Positions 9,129 through 15,884 of a DNA stretch of 61,203 bases are shown here, piece by piece. The position numbers were made by a program, and so were the translations under genes. The notes beneath the pieces were generated by a model. The model was not told where the DNA came from. It did not search any database and saw only the letters and a list, made by a program, of their open reading frames with translations. This DNA is from an uncultured Nitrospiraceae bacterium (lineage in GTDB: Bacteria; Nitrospirota; Thermodesulfovibrionia; Thermodesulfovibrionales; Thermodesulfovibrionaceae), in the NCBI GenBank assembly GCA_937139565.1, contig CAKZQH010000089.1, positions 1 through 61,203 of the forward strand. Reading direction: 5' to 3'. Numbering within the stretch: position 1 is the first letter of the stretch; the number at the start of each line of letters is the position of its first letter.

Positions 9129-9494
9129 ATGACAAAAAACTTTTACGAGAAGATGGTTTTGCTATTGCCTAACCTTTCTGAAGAAGAGGTTGAAGAATCT
9201 GTTAAAAGAATCTCAACTCTAATTACAGAAAATGGTGGTGAAATTTTAAAAGTCGATAATTGGGGAAAGAAAAAGCTTGCTTACAGGCTTAATAAGCAAA
9301 CAATGGGCTATTATATTTTGTTTCTCTTTAAAGCTCCTTCATCAGCAATAAAAAAATTTGAAGATTTTTACAAGGTTTATGATCCTGTCTTCAAGTTTAT
9401 GATTGTAAAGCTCACGCAACATCAAATTAATGCCCTGCCCCCAGAAATTAAAGGCATTCCTATAGAGCCTTCTGAAATTATGGCAAGGGAGTAG
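9129..9494 (+). CDS. rpsF: 30S ribosomal protein S6
   Basis: Binds the central domain of 16S rRNA as a heterodimer with S18. At 121 residues it has the S6 fold signatures: the opening NFYEKMVLLLPNLSEEEVE, the GGEILKVDNWGKKKLAYRLNKQ stretch (about 38-58), and GYYILFLFKAP. First gene of rpsF-ssb-rpsR. GGAGGT lies five bases before the ATG. Confidence 0.97.
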   Translation: MTKNFYEKMVLLLPNLSEEEVEESVKRISTLITENGGEILKVDNWGKKKLAYRLNKQTMGYYILFLFKAPSSAIKKFEDFYKVYDPVFKFMIVKLTQHQINALPPEIKGIPIEPSEIMARE

Positions 9495-9495
9495 A

Positions 9496-9882
9496 ATGTT
9501 TAATCGTATTATTCTTGTAGGAAATTTAACCAGAGACCCAGAGATTAGATATACTCCTTCAGGTGTTGCAGTTGCTACAGTTCCAATTGCGGTGAATTCC
9601 AGATTTAGGCAAGGCGATGAAATGAAAGAAGAAACGCTTTTTATTGATACGATTGTATTTGGAAAACAAGCTGAAGCGTGTACTCAGTATCTTAATAAAG
9701 GAAGAACTGTTCTTGTCGAAGGTAGATTGCGTGAGAGAAGATGGGAATATGAAGGTCAGAAAAAGAGTAAGGTTGAGGTTATTGCAAATACGATCAGATT
9801 TTTATCAAAAAGGGAATCGGTAGAATCACATGATACTGAACAGATTCCCCCTGAAGAATACACAGATTCAGAACCATTTTAA
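9496..9882 (+). CDS. ssb: Single-stranded DNA-binding protein
   Basis: Coats single-stranded DNA in replication, repair and recombination. The N-terminal OB fold is clear (MFNRIILVGNLTRDPEIRYT, later VEGRLRERRWEYEGQKK), followed by a short acidic linker. The tail ends EEYTDSEPF, a form of the usual D-D-I-P-F partner-recruiting tip. At 128 residues it is shorter than the E. coli protein because the linker is short. It sits in the conserved position between rpsF and rpsR with a GGGAG Shine-Dalgarno. Confidence 0.97.
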   Translation: MFNRIILVGNLTRDPEIRYTPSGVAVATVPIAVNSRFRQGDEMKEETLFIDTIVFGKQAEACTQYLNKGRTVLVEGRLRERRWEYEGQKKSKVEVIANTIRFLSKRESVESHDTEQIPPEEYTDSEPF

Positions 9883-9893
9883 GGAGGAAATAG

Positions 9894-10127
9894 ATGCAGC
9901 AAACATCACAGAGAAGATTTTTTAGAAAAAAATATTGTAGATTTTGTGCAGAAAAGGCGGATTTTATTGACTACAAAAACGCCAAACTCCTCAGAGGATT
10001 TATGACCGAAAGAGGAAAGATTCTTTCAAGAAAGCTTACAGGTACCTGTTCTAAACATCAGAGAGAGCTTACAAGGGCTATAAAAAGAGCTCGTTCAATA
10101 GCCTTATTACCATATATTGAATTGTAA
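9894..10127 (+). CDS. rpsR: 30S ribosomal protein S18
   Basis: Partner of S6 in the small subunit. The 77-residue protein has the S18 core [20 protein letters not shown]. It also carries a CRFC pair (about 15-18) with a downstream C and H (GTCSKHQ), the cysteine-containing form of S18 thought to bind zinc. AAGGAGG precedes the ATG. rplI would normally follow but does not; two DUF507 genes follow instead. Confidence 0.97.
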   Translation: MQQTSQRRFFRKKYCRFCAEKADFIDYKNAKLLRGFMTERGKILSRKLTGTCSKHQRELTRAIKRARSIALLPYIEL

Positions 10128-10130
10128 AAT

Positions 10131-10412
10131 ATGAGAATTCCGAAGAATTGGATACCTTATATTGCAAACAACATAATTGAGAATTTATTAAAAAAAGAAA
10201 TGATTGAAATTAATGTTCCAAAAGAACAACTTCTGGAGGAAGCTGAAAAACTTATCTTTGATGAACTAATGGTTGAGGATAGGCTTAATGAAGAAGTAAG
10301 AGAGATTCTCAAAAAGTTTGAGACAGAAATCGAGAAGGGTAAACTCGATTACAGAAAACTTTTCGAAATGACAAAACAAAAACTTGTAAAGCAAAGGAAT
10401 TTAGTCCTATGA
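10131..10412 (+). CDS. DUF507 family protein, copy A
   Basis: A 93-residue charged, helix-rich cytoplasmic protein of the DUF507 family, which usually occurs as adjacent or fused copies. The stretch ELMVEDRLNEEVREILKKFETEIEKGKLDYRKLF is the recognisable core. Function is unknown. It starts three bases after rpsR and overlaps copy B by four bases (ATGA), so it is likely expressed with the ribosomal genes. No clear Shine-Dalgarno is seen before its ATG. Confidence 0.75.
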   Translation: MRIPKNWIPYIANNIIENLLKKEMIEINVPKEQLLEEAEKLIFDELMVEDRLNEEVREILKKFETEIEKGKLDYRKLFEMTKQKLVKQRNLVL

Positions 10413-10687
10413 TGCTTTCAGATGAGAAAATTTCTCATACATCCCATATTCTCTTTAATGGCCTGATCAATAAGGGGCTTATACAGCTTAAGGTAGATGA
10501 GCAGGAAGTAAGAAGGGAGATAAAGAGAAGTTTTATTCAGGCTTTGAAAGTTGGACAATCTATTGATGAAGTAGTTAGAAGAAAGCTTCAGTCATTTTCT
10601 AAAAAGATAGTTGAGGGAAGTCCTGAATGGAATGTGCTTTATAAAAAATTTTTTGAAGAAGAAGAGAAGAAAAGATTTGGTCGTTGA
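10409..10687 (+). CDS. DUF507 family protein, copy B
   Basis: A 92-residue paralogue of the upstream gene; both share an N-terminal helix, an I/L-rich middle and the pattern of two glutamate- and lysine-rich helices separated by a short turn (EVVRRKLQSFSKKIVEGSPEWNVLYKKFFEEE). Tandem DUF507 genes may form a heterodimer, which is inference. Two ATG codons (10409, 10412) are possible starts; the first overlaps the copy A stop. Function unknown. Confidence 0.7.
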   Translation: MMLSDEKISHTSHILFNGLINKGLIQLKVDEQEVRREIKRSFIQALKVGQSIDEVVRRKLQSFSKKIVEGSPEWNVLYKKFFEEEEKKRFGR

Positions 10688-11001
10688 TGGAAAAATTTAT
10701 ACCTATTCCTTCAGATAAAGAGATAACAATAGAAAAACAAAAGGCAAGACTTTTAAGGAAAACCGAATGGTGGCGAAAAAAAATCTCAAAAGGATTATGT
10801 TACTATTGCGGTAACCGTGTATCTCCTAAAGACTTAACCATGGATCATGTAGTTCCGATTATAAGAGGTGGAAAATCAACAAAAAGCAATATTGTAGCAT
10901 GTTGCAAAGAATGTAATAACAAAAAGAAATATATGCTTCCTTTTGAATGGGAAGAATATCTTACCAAGCTAAATTCCTTTGACCCAGAGAGAATTCTTTA
11001 A
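10687..11001 (+). CDS. HNH endonuclease
   Basis: A 104-residue HNH-family nuclease, counted from the ATG that overlaps the preceding stop codon (TGATG); a TTG three bases upstream is possible but less likely. The zinc-binding pairs CYYCG (about 37-41) and CCKECN (about 78-83) frame the catalytic MDHVVPIIRGGKSTKSNIV segment. This is the small stand-alone HNH type common in bacteria, with unknown substrate. Its stop TAA shares bases with the stop of the convergent CDF gene (10998-11001). Confidence 0.88.
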   Translation: MEKFIPIPSDKEITIEKQKARLLRKTEWWRKKISKGLCYYCGNRVSPKDLTMDHVVPIIRGGKSTKSNIVACCKECNNKKKYMLPFEWEEYLTKLNSFDPERIL

Positions 11002-11861
11002 TTTTTTAAATATGGCTCAACATGAACTACCACATCAATCACATCGGGAAACTCTTTCTTTATTATTTCCTCAACTTTTTCAGCTATTTCGTGCCCTTCT
11101 TGAACAGAAATTGAAGAATCAACAAGAATTTTTAAATCCACAAAAATTTGTCCTGCTGTGCCTCTTGTCCTGATACCTTCACATCCTTGTACACCATGGA
11201 AACTTTTTACCACTTTGGCAATCTCAGAGCTTTCAATTAAGGCTTTATCGATTAGGATATCTGTAGATTCTTTAATTATGCTAAAGGCTTCTTTTGCCAC
11301 CAATATGCCAATAATTAAACCAGCAATAGAGTCGAGAATATAGAATCCTGAATTTATAAAAATTATAGCTAAAATTATTCCTGAGGTAATATAAATGTCT
11401 GTTTTAGTATGAGAAGAGTCAGCAATTAAAAATTCGCTTTTTAGCTTTTTCCCTTTTTTTCTTTCGTAAGTAAATACAAAAATGTTGATAAGAAGTGTAA
11501 TTAATAGGATTACAAAGGCTCTTTCGTCCAACTCAGGTCTTTTCTCTTTGATGAGAGAATGGTAAGCTCCTTTTAGAATTTCCAATGCGGTAAACCCCAT
11601 TAAAACTCCAATAAAAACAGCAAAAATAGTTTCATATTTTCTGTGACCATACGGATGTTCTCTGTCAGGTGGACGACTTGCTAAGTAAAGCCCAATTAAT
11701 CCACCGATATTGCTAACTGCATCAAAAAGAGAGTGAAATCCGTCTGAATAAATTGCAAGGGAGTTGACTGTCAAGCCATAAGCTATCTTAGAAAAGGATA
11801 CAAAGAGATTTAGGCTAAGTGTAATCAGAAGTACTTTTTTTATTTCTTTTTTTCTATCCAT
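10998..11861 (-). CDS. Cation diffusion facilitator (Zn/Fe/Mn efflux)
   Basis: Inner-membrane metal/proton antiporter of the CDF family, 287 residues, full length. Six membrane segments are visible, followed by a cytoplasmic ferredoxin-like domain (FHGVQGCEGIRTRGT... EIIKKEFPDVIDVVVHVEP). The transport site is HSLFD (43-47) in the second segment and HTKTD (151-155) in the fifth, an HxxxD/HxxxD arrangement typical of zinc-type carriers, though iron or manganese is not excluded. The REHPYGHRKYE motif (about 67-77) is conserved in this subfamily. It starts two bases after DUF1460 and is probably co-transcribed with it. Confidence 0.93.
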   Translation of the reverse strand: MDRKKEIKKVLLITLSLNLFVSFSKIAYGLTVNSLAIYSDGFHSLFDAVSNIGGLIGLYLASRPPDREHPYGHRKYETIFAVFIGVLMGFTALEILKGAYHSLIKEKRPELDERAFVILLITLLINIFVFTYERKKGKKLKSEFLIADSSHTKTDIYITSGIILAIIFINSGFYILDSIAGLIIGILVAKEAFSIIKESTDILIDKALIESSEIAKVVKSFHGVQGCEGIRTRGTAGQIFVDLKILVDSSISVQEGHEIAEKVEEIIKKEFPDVIDVVVHVEPYLKN

Positions 11862-11862
11862 C

Positions 11863-12558
11863 TCAACATAATGTTTTGTAGATTATTATTCCTTCTTTGT
11901 CTTTAATATATTCGAGAAAAGGTTCGTCAATAACTTTTTTCCTAATACTGGATGCATGTCTTAGAATTAATCCGTCTTTATTATTAAATAGGATACCCAC
12001 ATGGTTAACATCAAGGCCTTTTTTTGAGCTATAGAATCCAACATAGTAACATGAATCGAGTTTATATAGAATCTCTCCAATATTATCTTTTTCAATGTAG
12101 TATATCTCAACCTGTTTAGAAGGAACTCCTTCTATCCAAAATTTTCCATTATCGGCTTTATTTAACTGTTTAGATACTCTCTTGCAGTATATTCCGCCTA
12201 TTTCTTTAGTTATGTTCTTAACTGAAGGAATACTATTCCAATCAATAAAAAAGTGCCTTCTATTTACAAAATCAACAATTCCATTGGAATATCTTACAAA
12301 TTGCAGATTTTTGACAAAGCTGTCGAAGTCTGAGGATATTCTCAGAGCTTCAACATATTCAATAAATGTCATACAATCAACACCTTCAAAGTCAACTATT
12401 AACTCTTCCTTGTCTTGATCTCCGCTATTCAACGAATCTTTCTTATAGGGAGTTCCCAGAAAATGCTCGGATATTAAGGAGAGTTTTTGAGAGTTTTCAG
12501 TCTTCTCAAATTGAGAAAATAAGCCATATAAGTTGATTTTCCCGGGCTTAAATATCAT
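11863..12558 (-). CDS. DUF1460 (NlpC/P60-like) protein
   Basis: A 231-residue member of DUF1460, annotated in databases as amidase-like and structurally related to NlpC/P60 cysteine peptidases. The likely catalytic cysteine is in VDCMTFIEYVEALR (about 60-73); the conserved YSNGIVDFVNRRHFFIDW block and HVGILF histidine block follow. No signal peptide is visible, unlike many relatives, so a cytoplasmic location or unusual export is possible. The message is predicted leaderless: TATCAT ends five bases before the ATG. It is divergent from nagA, with 15 bp between the start codons. Confidence 0.75.
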   Translation of the reverse strand: MIFKPGKINLYGLFSQFEKTENSQKLSLISEHFLGTPYKKDSLNSGDQDKEELIVDFEGVDCMTFIEYVEALRISSDFDSFVKNLQFVRYSNGIVDFVNRRHFFIDWNSIPSVKNITKEIGGIYCKRVSKQLNKADNGKFWIEGVPSKQVEIYYIEKDNIGEILYKLDSCYYVGFYSSKKGLDVNHVGILFNNKDGLILRHASSIRKKVIDEPFLEYIKDKEGIIIYKTLC

Positions 12559-12576
12559 ATGTTATGATAAAACATG
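12556..12576. promoter_or_regulatory. Shared divergent leaderless promoter, DUF1460 / nagA
   Basis: The two start codons are 15 bp apart. TATGAT (12563-12568) is a -10 for nagA, ending five bases before its ATG. On the other strand TATCAT (12569-12564) is a -10 for DUF1460, also ending five bases before its ATG. The two boxes overlap by five bases, so polymerase can serve only one direction at a time. Any -35 elements would lie inside the opposite gene. Confidence 0.5.
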
Positions 12577-13401
12577 TCAATTGTCGATATCCACTTTCAC
12601 GGAACAGAAAACTTAGAGATAAATGAAGCTGAAAGCGAAGAACAGATACTTGTTTTGGCTAAAGAATATGGAGAGCAAGGCATAGATGGCATATTATTTA
12701 CCCTTTATCCTGCAGAAATAAATAAAATGAGAAATATCCTTTCCTATATTAAAAAAGCTATGGGAATGCAGACAGAGGGAGCAAGGATTTATGGAGCCTA
12801 TCTTGAAGGACCTTTTTTAAATCCAAACCAGGCAGGAGCTCTTAATCGAAAATATTTCCTCATGCCTAATACTAAAATTCTTGAGATGCTTCTTGATGGA
12901 TATGAGGATGTAGTAAAAGTAATCACAATTGCTCCAGAATTACCGGGTGCAATTCAAATTATTGAAAAATGTTGTGAGAGAAAATTAATAGTAGGCATGG
13001 GACACTCAGATGCAACTTTTAATGAAGCCTCCGAAGGTTTTAAAGCTGGTGCAAGGCTCATAACGCACCTTTTTAATGCTATGAGAGGTATTCATCATAG
13101 GGAGCCGGGTCTTGCAGGTTTTGGGCTAATAAATGAAGAAGTATATGTGGAACTCATTGGTGATGGAAGGCATTTGAGTGACGAGATTCTTAAGTGGGTT
13201 TTTATGATAAAAAACTCCGACAGATTAATTCTTGTATCCGATATGGTTAAAGATAGTGGTAATGGATTAAAACTAAAGGGAGGTTGTTTAAGTTTAAAAT
13301 CAATTTCTTACAGACTTTTACAATTGAATATTGACAGCGAGAAGATAAATAGGGCAATAAATGAAAATCCGCTAAATTTATTGCAAATTAGCTTTCTTTA
13401 A
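12574..13401 (+). CDS. nagA: Short N-acetylglucosamine-6-phosphate deacetylase-like protein
   Basis: An amidohydrolase related to NagA, which removes acetate from GlcNAc-6-phosphate. All family metal and catalytic positions are visible: H7xH9, EGPF (about 76-79), the GHSDA and THLFNAM histidines, and the SD aspartate near 226. At 275 residues it lacks the N-terminal beta-sandwich half and much of the C-terminal region of the usual 380-residue enzyme, starting directly at the first TIM-barrel strand. Substrate is therefore uncertain. It is predicted leaderless and its 3' end overlaps the convergent DksA-like gene by 14 bp. Confidence 0.7.
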   Translation: MSIVDIHFHGTENLEINEAESEEQILVLAKEYGEQGIDGILFTLYPAEINKMRNILSYIKKAMGMQTEGARIYGAYLEGPFLNPNQAGALNRKYFLMPNTKILEMLLDGYEDVVKVITIAPELPGAIQIIEKCCERKLIVGMGHSDATFNEASEGFKAGARLITHLFNAMRGIHHREPGLAGFGLINEEVYVELIGDGRHLSDEILKWVFMIKNSDRLILVSDMVKDSGNGLKLKGGCLSLKSISYRLLQLNIDSEKINRAINENPLNLLQISFL

Positions 13402-13771
13402 GTTTTTCTGCTTCTTCTTGCTCTGTTTTGCATTCAATACACAAATCAGTAACAGGTCTTGCCTTCAGTCTTTCAATTGGAATTTCAGCCCCACATACTT
13501 CACAAATTCCATAGGTACCGCCTTCCATTTTTTCAAGGGCTTTTTCAATTTTCTTGAGTAATTTTCTTTCTCTGTCCCTTAGTCTTAATAGAAAGCTTCT
13601 ATCAATTTCCTGTGAAGCTATATCTCCTATTTCTGATAGATTTGAATCAGCAGGTAGATTGGAAATTAAAACTCCCGCGTCAACAAGAATTTGTTCCTTT
13701 TGTTTTAATAAGTCTCTTTTAATTTCTTGTATTTTTTCATATCTGTCTTTATTTTTCATTTTACCCGCCAT
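13388..13771 (-). CDS. DksA/TraR-type C4 zinc-finger protein
   Basis: A 127-residue protein with an N-terminal coiled coil (about 1-85) and a C-terminal four-cysteine finger, CEVCG...CIEC (about 92-117), the layout of DksA-type RNA polymerase secondary-channel factors. The coiled-coil tip acidic residues needed for DksA activity cannot be assigned with certainty. It is shorter than E. coli DksA (151) and resembles the YteA/TraR-like group. A second ATG at codon 5 is possible. Its last 14 bp overlap the end of nagA on the opposite strand. Confidence 0.85.
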   Translation of the reverse strand: MAGKMKNKDRYEKIQEIKRDLLKQKEQILVDAGVLISNLPADSNLSEIGDIASQEIDRSFLLRLRDRERKLLKKIEKALEKMEGGTYGICEVCGAEIPIERLKARPVTDLCIECKTEQEEAEKLKES

Positions 13772-13798
13772 TAATAGTTTTATTAGAATATCAAAAAA

Positions 13799-13860
13799 TA
13801 GCCTAAACAGTCAAATAGACCTCTTTATCTTGAAATTAATTTTTCCCAACCTTTAGGCTA
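13799..13860 (+). promoter_or_regulatory. Long-loop inverted repeat upstream of sfsA fusion
   Basis: TAGCCTAAA (13799-13807) and TTTAGGCTA (13852-13860) are perfect 9-bp inverted copies separated by 44 bases. The right arm ends at the weak Shine-Dalgarno AAAGGAAC before the ATG at 13869. It could be a leader stem or an operator; nothing further supports either. Confidence 0.3.
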
Positions 13861-13868
13861 AAAGGAAC

Positions 13869-15005
13869 ATGATAGACTATCCTTTCAATTTTAAAAAAAC
13901 ATTAGGCAAATTCATTGAAAGACCTAATCGCTTTGTAGTAAAGGTCAAAGTTAACGGGAAATTGGTAAATGCCTATTTACCTAATCCTGGAAGACTTTGG
14001 GAGTTGCTAATTCCAAATGAGACAGAGTTAATGCTAATTTCCAATAAAAACAGCGTTAAGCTGCCCTACACTGTGTTAGGTTGTAGAAGGGAAAATGAAA
14101 GAGTTTTACTTCACACCCATCTGACCAATAAGATTGTTAAATCTCTTATAAGTGAAGGAATGCTAAATTTTTACAAAGGGTTCAAAGTTATAGGAGAAGA
14201 GATTAAATTGGGTAAAAGCAGGTTTGATTTATTGATTGAAAATGAGGAATCTTTGCTCATTGAAGTTAAAACCTGCACTCTTTTTAGTGGAAAAGTGGCT
14301 ATGTTTCCTGATGCACCTACCGAAAGAGGAGTTAAACATTTGAAAGATTTAGATAATTTAGCTAAAAGTGGTATTAAAACTGCAATGCTTTTTGTAATCA
14401 TGAATCCTGAAGTTGATTTTTTTCTTCCTGCCTATCACATTGATTTTAAATTTGCCGAGGCTTTTAATGAGGTAAAGAATAATGTTGAAATTAGGGCAAT
14501 CTCTCTTAAAATGGATGATACCTTCACCTATGTGGAAAGAACAAAGGATGTAGTAATTCCTTTTTTCTTTATAGAAAAGGAATTGAAAGACAGAGGATGT
14601 TATTTACTCTTACTTTATCTGGAAAAAACAAAGCCAATTAAAATAGGCCATAAGGGAGAGATTCTATTTCCCTCGGGCTTTTATATATATGTTGGAAGCG
14701 CAAAGGTAGGACTACAAAAGAGAATAGCGAGGCATAGAAGGAGGCTTAAAAATTTACATTGGCATATAGATTATTTTATTAGGAATGCTAAAATCTTGAA
14801 AGACATCCCAATTGTGACTAATGAAAATATTGAATGTGAACTGGCTAAGAATCTTTTAGAGATTAGTAATCAACATATTCCCTTTTTTGGATGTTCAGAC
14901 TGTAAATGTAAAAGCCATCTTTTTTATTTCAAAGAAAATCCCATCTTAAATAAAAAATTTCTTAAAATCATCAATTATTTCAGAATGGACCTCATCAAAA
15001 TATAA
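13869..15005 (+). CDS. sfsA: SfsA-DUF123 fusion nuclease-like protein
   Basis: A 378-residue two-domain protein. Residues about 1-230 are SfsA, with the OB-like start (RPNRFVVKVKVNGK, YLPNPGRLWELL) and the nuclease-like core SRFDLLIE...LIEVKTCTLF and FPDAPTERGVKHL. Residues about 238-365 are a DUF123 domain (GCYLLLLYLEK, SGFYIYVGSAKVGLQKRIARH, WHIDYF, FGCSDCKCKSHLFYF), known mainly from archaea and thermophiles and related to GIY-YIG nucleases. SfsA was named for sugar-fermentation stimulation but its fold is that of a PD-(D/E)xK nuclease. The stop abuts the convergent methyltransferase with no gap. Confidence 0.88.
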   Translation: MIDYPFNFKKTLGKFIERPNRFVVKVKVNGKLVNAYLPNPGRLWELLIPNETELMLISNKNSVKLPYTVLGCRRENERVLLHTHLTNKIVKSLISEGMLNFYKGFKVIGEEIKLGKSRFDLLIENEESLLIEVKTCTLFSGKVAMFPDAPTERGVKHLKDLDNLAKSGIKTAMLFVIMNPEVDFFLPAYHIDFKFAEAFNEVKNNVEIRAISLKMDDTFTYVERTKDVVIPFFFIEKELKDRGCYLLLLYLEKTKPIKIGHKGEILFPSGFYIYVGSAKVGLQKRIARHRRRLKNLHWHIDYFIRNAKILKDIPIVTNENIECELAKNLLEISNQHIPFFGCSDCKCKSHLFYFKENPILNKKFLKIINYFRMDLIKI

Positions 15006-15698
15006 CTAACCCTTTTTCCTCCAGTAGGCTATGCTTACATTAGCATAGTCTTTTATCCATATATGTCCAAATTCATAAGAAAGATTTTTAAATATTTTAT
15101 CTTTCTCGAAGGGATACAATTCTCTTTTGAATTTAAACTCCCAATGTTCAAGTAGTTCGTCAATGCTATGATAGGCGAAGGAATTTTCCCACACATAGGA
15201 ATTATAAAAGAGCATTTTATAGGAAGGATAATAGGAAGTTAACTTATTAATTGGAAAGGGTTTTTCTGAGACGAGGAAAAAGTTTTTGACTCCTGAGTTA
15301 AAAATTTTAAAGAGAGAACCTTCGAGTCCATCCTCAGTTAAATGAAGACTATTGCAGGCCAATACAAGATCATATTCATTAAGTTCATGGATTGCTAAAT
15401 CTTCAAATCTCCTGCTATCAATGTCTACTTTATTGAGGTTATCTCTATTTTTTTCTATGAGAAATTCTCTAATCTTTGTGGAAGGTTCAAGAGCTGTTAC
15501 GGAACATTTTTTTTCTAAAAGAGGGAAACTTAGCACTCCATCTCCAGCCCCTATGTCTAAAATTCTACATTTTTCCGAGATAAGATGGAGTAATAGCTTC
15601 TTTATCGGTTCATGATAAGTAGTATGAGTTCTCCAAAGCCTGTACCATTTGGCATAATCATTCCAATAGTTGATTTTTTTTATTTCAGTTTCTATCAT
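15006..15698 (-). CDS. Class I SAM-dependent methyltransferase
   Basis: A 230-residue Rossmann-fold methyltransferase. Motif I is RILDIGAGDGVLSF, followed by the acidic strand TALEPS and the motif IV region DLVLACNSLHL. No specific substrate is evident. I chose the ATG at 15698 because the upstream in-frame ATG (15731) lies inside the loop of a terminator hairpin. No Shine-Dalgarno precedes 15698; the U-run of the hairpin ends three bases before it. The gene lies downstream of a perfect consensus promoter on the same strand, so attenuation is likely. Confidence 0.7.
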   Translation of the reverse strand: MIETEIKKINYWNDYAKWYRLWRTHTTYHEPIKKLLLHLISEKCRILDIGAGDGVLSFPLLEKKCSVTALEPSTKIREFLIEKNRDNLNKVDIDSRRFEDLAIHELNEYDLVLACNSLHLTEDGLEGSLFKIFNSGVKNFFLVSEKPFPINKLTSYYPSYKMLFYNSYVWENSFAYHSIDELLEHWEFKFKRELYPFEKDKIFKNLSYEFGHIWIKDYANVSIAYWRKKG

Positions 15699-15700
15699 AC

Positions 15701-15750
15701 AAAAATAAAGAAGCCACAGCTCGGGATTCATCCCAAACTGTGGCCTTCAT
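15701..15750 (-). terminator. Intrinsic terminator / attenuator hairpin
   Basis: On the minus strand GAAGGCCACAG pairs with CTGTGGCTTC (ten pairs, one bulged G), capped by GGGA-TGAA-TCCC and followed by TTTATTTTTG. It sits about 50-95 bases from the transcription start predicted from the upstream promoter and ends three bases before the methyltransferase ATG. An alternative stem GTGGTC-ATGAA-GGCCAC (15756-15740) would capture the left arm and prevent terminator formation. Confidence 0.75.
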
Positions 15751-15803
15751 GACCACTATAATTTCAAATAGACTAAAAACTTTTGTCTTTAAGTTTTTAA
15801 AAA

Positions 15804-15832
15804 ATTATAGCTAAAAAGGTACATTTTGTCAA
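15804..15832 (-). promoter_or_regulatory. Perfect consensus sigma70 promoter
   Basis: Reading the minus strand, TTGACA (15832-15827) and TATAAT (15809-15804) are separated by exactly 17 bases. Both hexamers match the consensus fully, the only such promoter noticed in the window. Predicted start is near 15797. The following 97 bases contain an 8-bp AT hairpin (AAAAACTT / AAGTTTTT), an antiterminator-like stem and an intrinsic terminator. Confidence 0.85.
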
Positions 15833-15884
15833 CAATTTTGCAAAAGTGATATAATCAAAACAATTAAATGGTTGGAGGAAGATA

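Noticed and set aside
10684-10686. TTG as the start of the HNH gene
   Set aside because: The next codon is an ATG overlapping the previous stop in a standard TGATG coupling, so the TTG is not needed.
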